A DNA stretch of 8,426 bases from Promethearchaeota archaeon (GTDB taxonomy: Archaea > Asgardarchaeota > Lokiarchaeia > Sigynarchaeales > SOKP01), in contig JAGXNR010000115.1 of the NCBI GenBank assembly GCA_019894875.1, positions 1 to 8,426 of the forward strand, in the 5' to 3' direction. The translations under genes were made by a program, and so were the position numbers. Below are positions 6,353 through 8,426 of this stretch, piece after piece. Under the pieces are notes generated by a model. It was not told where the DNA came from and did no database searches. It saw nothing but the letters and a program-made list of their open reading frames with translations. Each line of letters opens with the position of its first letter. The stretch's first letter is position 1.

Positions 6353-7582
6353 ATGGTAAAATCATATAAAATACCCTGGGCAGTATGGAGAGAACCTGAA
6401 TATCTAGAATTAACATTCCCGGAATTGTGGGATGTTAAATTATGTAATATGAATGGATCTGGTGTTTCAGAGCTTTCTGGGACCGAGATTAAAGATTCTA
6501 TTGTGAATCCTATTGGTACATCGAAGATATCAGAACTAGCAGTGGGTAAAGATAATGTTGTAATTGTGGTTGATGATATGACAAGACCTACACAAATTTC
6601 GAGAATTCTTCCATACGTTCTCGATGAATTGAAGATCGCAAATATAAAAAGAAATCAAATAACAATTTTGCTTGCAATAGGAGCACATAAACCAATGAAC
6701 AGGCAAGATTGCATTCTTAAGCTGGGAATAGATATTGTGAATGAATATAGAATTGAAAATCACCATCCCTTTGTAAATTTAGAATATTTTGGGGAATCTA
6801 AAATTGGGACACCAATATATGTAAATAAAACTTACGCTAGTGCAGACCTAAAAATTGCTATTGGGGGAGTAATACCTCATCCACTTGCAGGATTTGGAGG
6901 TGGAGCTAAAATAGTACTACCAGGTGTATGTGGAATAGATACTCTTGAAGCAAACCATAGAGGAAAAATGGGTAAAATAGGAGAAGTTACCGATACCCGT
7001 CGTGATATCGAAGATATTGCTGAGAAGGTTGGTTTGGATTTTTCTATTAATATTATACTAACAGAGACGGGTAAGGTAGCTAAAATTTTTAGTGGATACT
7101 TTATAGATGCTCATAGGAAGGCAATGGAATTTGGGAAGCAATTTTATTCAACAAAAATTACTCAAAATAACCAAATAGCCTTTTTTAATTCGTTCCCAGA
7201 AGATTCGGAATTAAATCAAGCTCAATATAAAGGTTTTAATTTTCTGAGGACTGCACCTGAAGATTTCATTGATCAGAATGGGGCTATAGTCATAATGACT
7301 TCTTCATATGAAGGACGAGGTTATCATAGCTTAGTGGGTGAAACTGGAGCTAAATTGTACCATAATATAGGGAATAATACACTATTTTGGAATTATTATA
7401 TAAAGAAAAGAGATGTATATCTATTTTCCCCAAATGTCAATGAAATTGATAAAAATCATTATTTTCCTGAATCCGTAAAGCTATTTAAAGATTGGACTTC
7501 ATTAATTCAAGAATTAGATACTAAATTTGGTAATTCTCCCAAGGTTGTAATTGTCCCTAGTAGCATTCAAATGTCGGAATAA
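6353..7582 (+). CDS. larA: LarA-family nickel-dependent 2-hydroxyacid racemase homologue
   Basis: LarA enzymes racemise or epimerise 2-hydroxyacids such as lactate by hydride transfer, using a nickel-pincer nucleotide bound covalently to a lysine. 409 residues, close to the family length of about 420. Key motifs: DDMTRP (74-79), AIGAHKP with H112, HPLAGFGGGAK with H176 and the cofactor lysine K186, and EANHRG with H202 as nickel ligand. All pincer-binding residues appear present, so it should be active if cofactor is made. The C-terminal substrate-pocket motif, usually GYPxDxNxYQxxK, here reads FPEDSELNQAQYK (281-293). The Tyr is Asn, the Gln is kept (Q289), and the Lys is displaced by one residue (K293). 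The substrate may therefore not be lactate. The cofactor-making genes larB, larC and larE are not in the window. ATG start without a Shine-Dalgarno sequence. Confidence 0.88.
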   Translation: MVKSYKIPWAVWREPEYLELTFPELWDVKLCNMNGSGVSELSGTEIKDSIVNPIGTSKISELAVGKDNVVIVVDDMTRPTQISRILPYVLDELKIANIKRNQITILLAIGAHKPMNRQDCILKLGIDIVNEYRIENHHPFVNLEYFGESKIGTPIYVNKTYASADLKIAIGGVIPHPLAGFGGGAKIVLPGVCGIDTLEANHRGKMGKIGEVTDTRRDIEDIAEKVGLDFSINIILTETGKVAKIFSGYFIDAHRKAMEFGKQFYSTKITQNNQIAFFNSFPEDSELNQAQYKGFNFLRTAPEDFIDQNGAIVIMTSSYEGRGYHSLVGETGAKLYHNIGNNTLFWNYYIKKRDVYLFSPNVNEIDKNHYFPESVKLFKDWTSLIQELDTKFGNSPKVVIVPSSIQMSE

Positions 7583-7587
7583 ATTTT

Positions 7588-7609
7588 GCATAAAAAAAGG
7601 TATTTATGC
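7588..7609 (+). repeat. Perfect 7-base inverted repeat between larA and the U32 gene
   Basis: GCATAAA (7588-7594) and TTTATGC (7603-7609) are separated by eight bases (AAAAGGTA). It begins five bases after the larA stop and ends 13 bases before the next ATG. It could be a hairpin in a larA readthrough transcript or a DNA operator. Its left arm also forms part of a TATA-like GCATAAAAAAAGG whose centre is about 29 bases before the U32 start codon. No long T-run follows, so it is not a typical bacterial terminator. Confidence 0.4.
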
Positions 7610-7622
7610 TTAAAAAATAGAG

Positions 7623-8426
7623 ATGAAAAAAGTAGAATTACTTGCTCCTGCTAAAAATTTAAAAGCAATTAAGGCAGCGTCCAGATATGCCGATTCTGTT
7701 TATTTTGGGATAGCTAAAAAATTCAATATGAGGATGCGTTCAGAAAATATTGCTTTAGAGAATTTAAATAAAGTAGTGGATTTCTGTCATAACAACGATT
7801 TAAAGGCATATTTAACAACGAATATTTTAATGTATGATAATGAATTGGATACATTAAGAGAAATCATTGAAAAAAGCAAAAATGCCGGCATTGATGCTGT
7901 AATTGTTCATGACTTTGCGGCAATTGAGATTTCAAAAAAGATTCAAATCCCATTTCATATTTCTACTCAATGTAATGTTTCAAACTCTTTATCCGCAAGA
8001 TACTATGAAAAAATAGGGGCTGAAAGAATCATTTTAGCTCGAGAATTGTCCCTCGAGAAGATAAAAGAAATTAAGAGAAATTTGGCACAATCTGAAATCG
8101 AAGTATTTATACATGGTGCGATGTGCACCTCTGTTAGTGGAAGATGTTATTTTTCGCAGGACATTTGCGGTTCTGAAGAAAAATCAGCAAATAGAGGTAA
8201 TTGTGAGCAACCTTGTAGAAGAAGATGGTGGCTTCGTGAAGAATCTGGGGAAGAATATTTATATAATGGTGTAAGGTTTTTAAATTCAAGAGATCTATGT
8301 ACAATCGCATATATACCGAAACTTATTGAGGCAAAAATCGATGCATTCAAAATTGAGGGTCGAATGAAGCATCCGCATTATGTGGAAGTCGTAGCTAAAA
8401 CATATCGAGAGGCCATTGAATCATAT
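7623..8426 (+). CDS. Peptidase U32 family protein (3' partial)
   Basis: 268 residues, open to the right edge, so the C-terminus is missing. The N-terminus KVELLAPAKNLKAIKAA and YADSVYFG (22-29) are the first strands of the family's TIM-barrel-like domain. The family signature is clear: EVFIHGAMCTSVSGRCYFS (160-178), then NRGNCEQPCRRRW (190-202). Cysteines C168, C175, C194 and C198 match the four that bind an iron-sulfur cluster in members such as TrhP and RlhA. Those proteins hydroxylate tRNA or 23S rRNA using prephenate; despite the name, few members are proven proteases. An RNA-hydroxylation role here is inference, since the archaeal proteins are little studied. The segment between C175 and C194 is 18 residues, about three longer than I recall for bacterial members, and carries an extra C182. 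ATG start, 40 bases after larA, same strand, so possibly co-transcribed. Confidence 0.92.
   Translation, partial: MKKVELLAPAKNLKAIKAASRYADSVYFGIAKKFNMRMRSENIALENLNKVVDFCHNNDLKAYLTTNILMYDNELDTLREIIEKSKNAGIDAVIVHDFAAIEISKKIQIPFHISTQCNVSNSLSARYYEKIGAERIILARELSLEKIKEIKRNLAQSEIEVFIHGAMCTSVSGRCYFSQDICGSEEKSANRGNCEQPCRRRWWLREESGEEYLYNGVRFLNSRDLCTIAYIPKLIEAKIDAFKIEGRMKHPHYVEVVAKTYREAIESY

Noticed and set aside
4779..7582. Functional pairing of aspartate kinase and the LarA homologue as a divergently regulated pathway.
   Set aside because: They only share a short divergent promoter region. No common metabolite or operator was seen, so a link is not supported.

Overview
The window is about two-thirds A+T. 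It looks like chromosomal DNA from an Asgard (Promethearchaeota, probably Lokiarchaeia-like) archaeon. This rests on an archaeal-type RadA recombinase that also carries a eukaryote-like Walker A box. It also rests on a membrane protein joining an outer domain, one membrane helix, a longin/roadblock-like cytosolic domain and TPR-like helices, a style I associate with Asgard proteomes. TATA-like boxes sit close to most start codons, and no tRNA, rRNA, IS element or CRISPR array is visible. The assignment is inferred from protein style, not from a search.

Layout from left to right: (1) 2-1489, plus strand, the 3' part of a large membrane-anchored receptor-like protein whose outer domain begins before the window. 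(2) 1490-1749, AT-rich spacer with a T-rich stop region and a TATA-like box. (3) 1750-1989, plus strand, a 79-residue protein of unknown function with a possible DEK_C or winged-helix fold. (4) 2032-3264, minus strand, radA with an extra N-terminal zinc-knuckle and acidic segment. (5) 3265-3541, divergent promoter region. (6) 3542-4777, plus strand, glucose-6-phosphate isomerase. (7) 4779-6227, minus strand, aspartate kinase, tail to tail with pgi and separated by one base. (8) 6228-6352, short divergent promoter region. (9) 6353-7582, plus strand, a LarA-family (nickel-pincer) 2-hydroxyacid racemase homologue. (10) 7623-8426, plus strand, a U32 peptidase-family protein cut off by the right edge.

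The genes do not form one pathway. They cover membrane sensing or trafficking, recombination, sugar phosphate metabolism, the first step of Lys/Thr/Met synthesis, hydroxyacid chemistry and probably RNA hydroxylation. The alternating strands imply mostly single-gene transcription units. Several genes have a TATA-like box only 20-36 bases before the start codon, which suggests leaderless or very short-leader mRNAs.

The points most worth following up are the receptor-like protein, the zinc-knuckle extension on RadA, the altered substrate-pocket motif in the LarA homologue, and the U32 protein's three-residue insert with an extra cysteine. I found no convincing multi-gene novel system.
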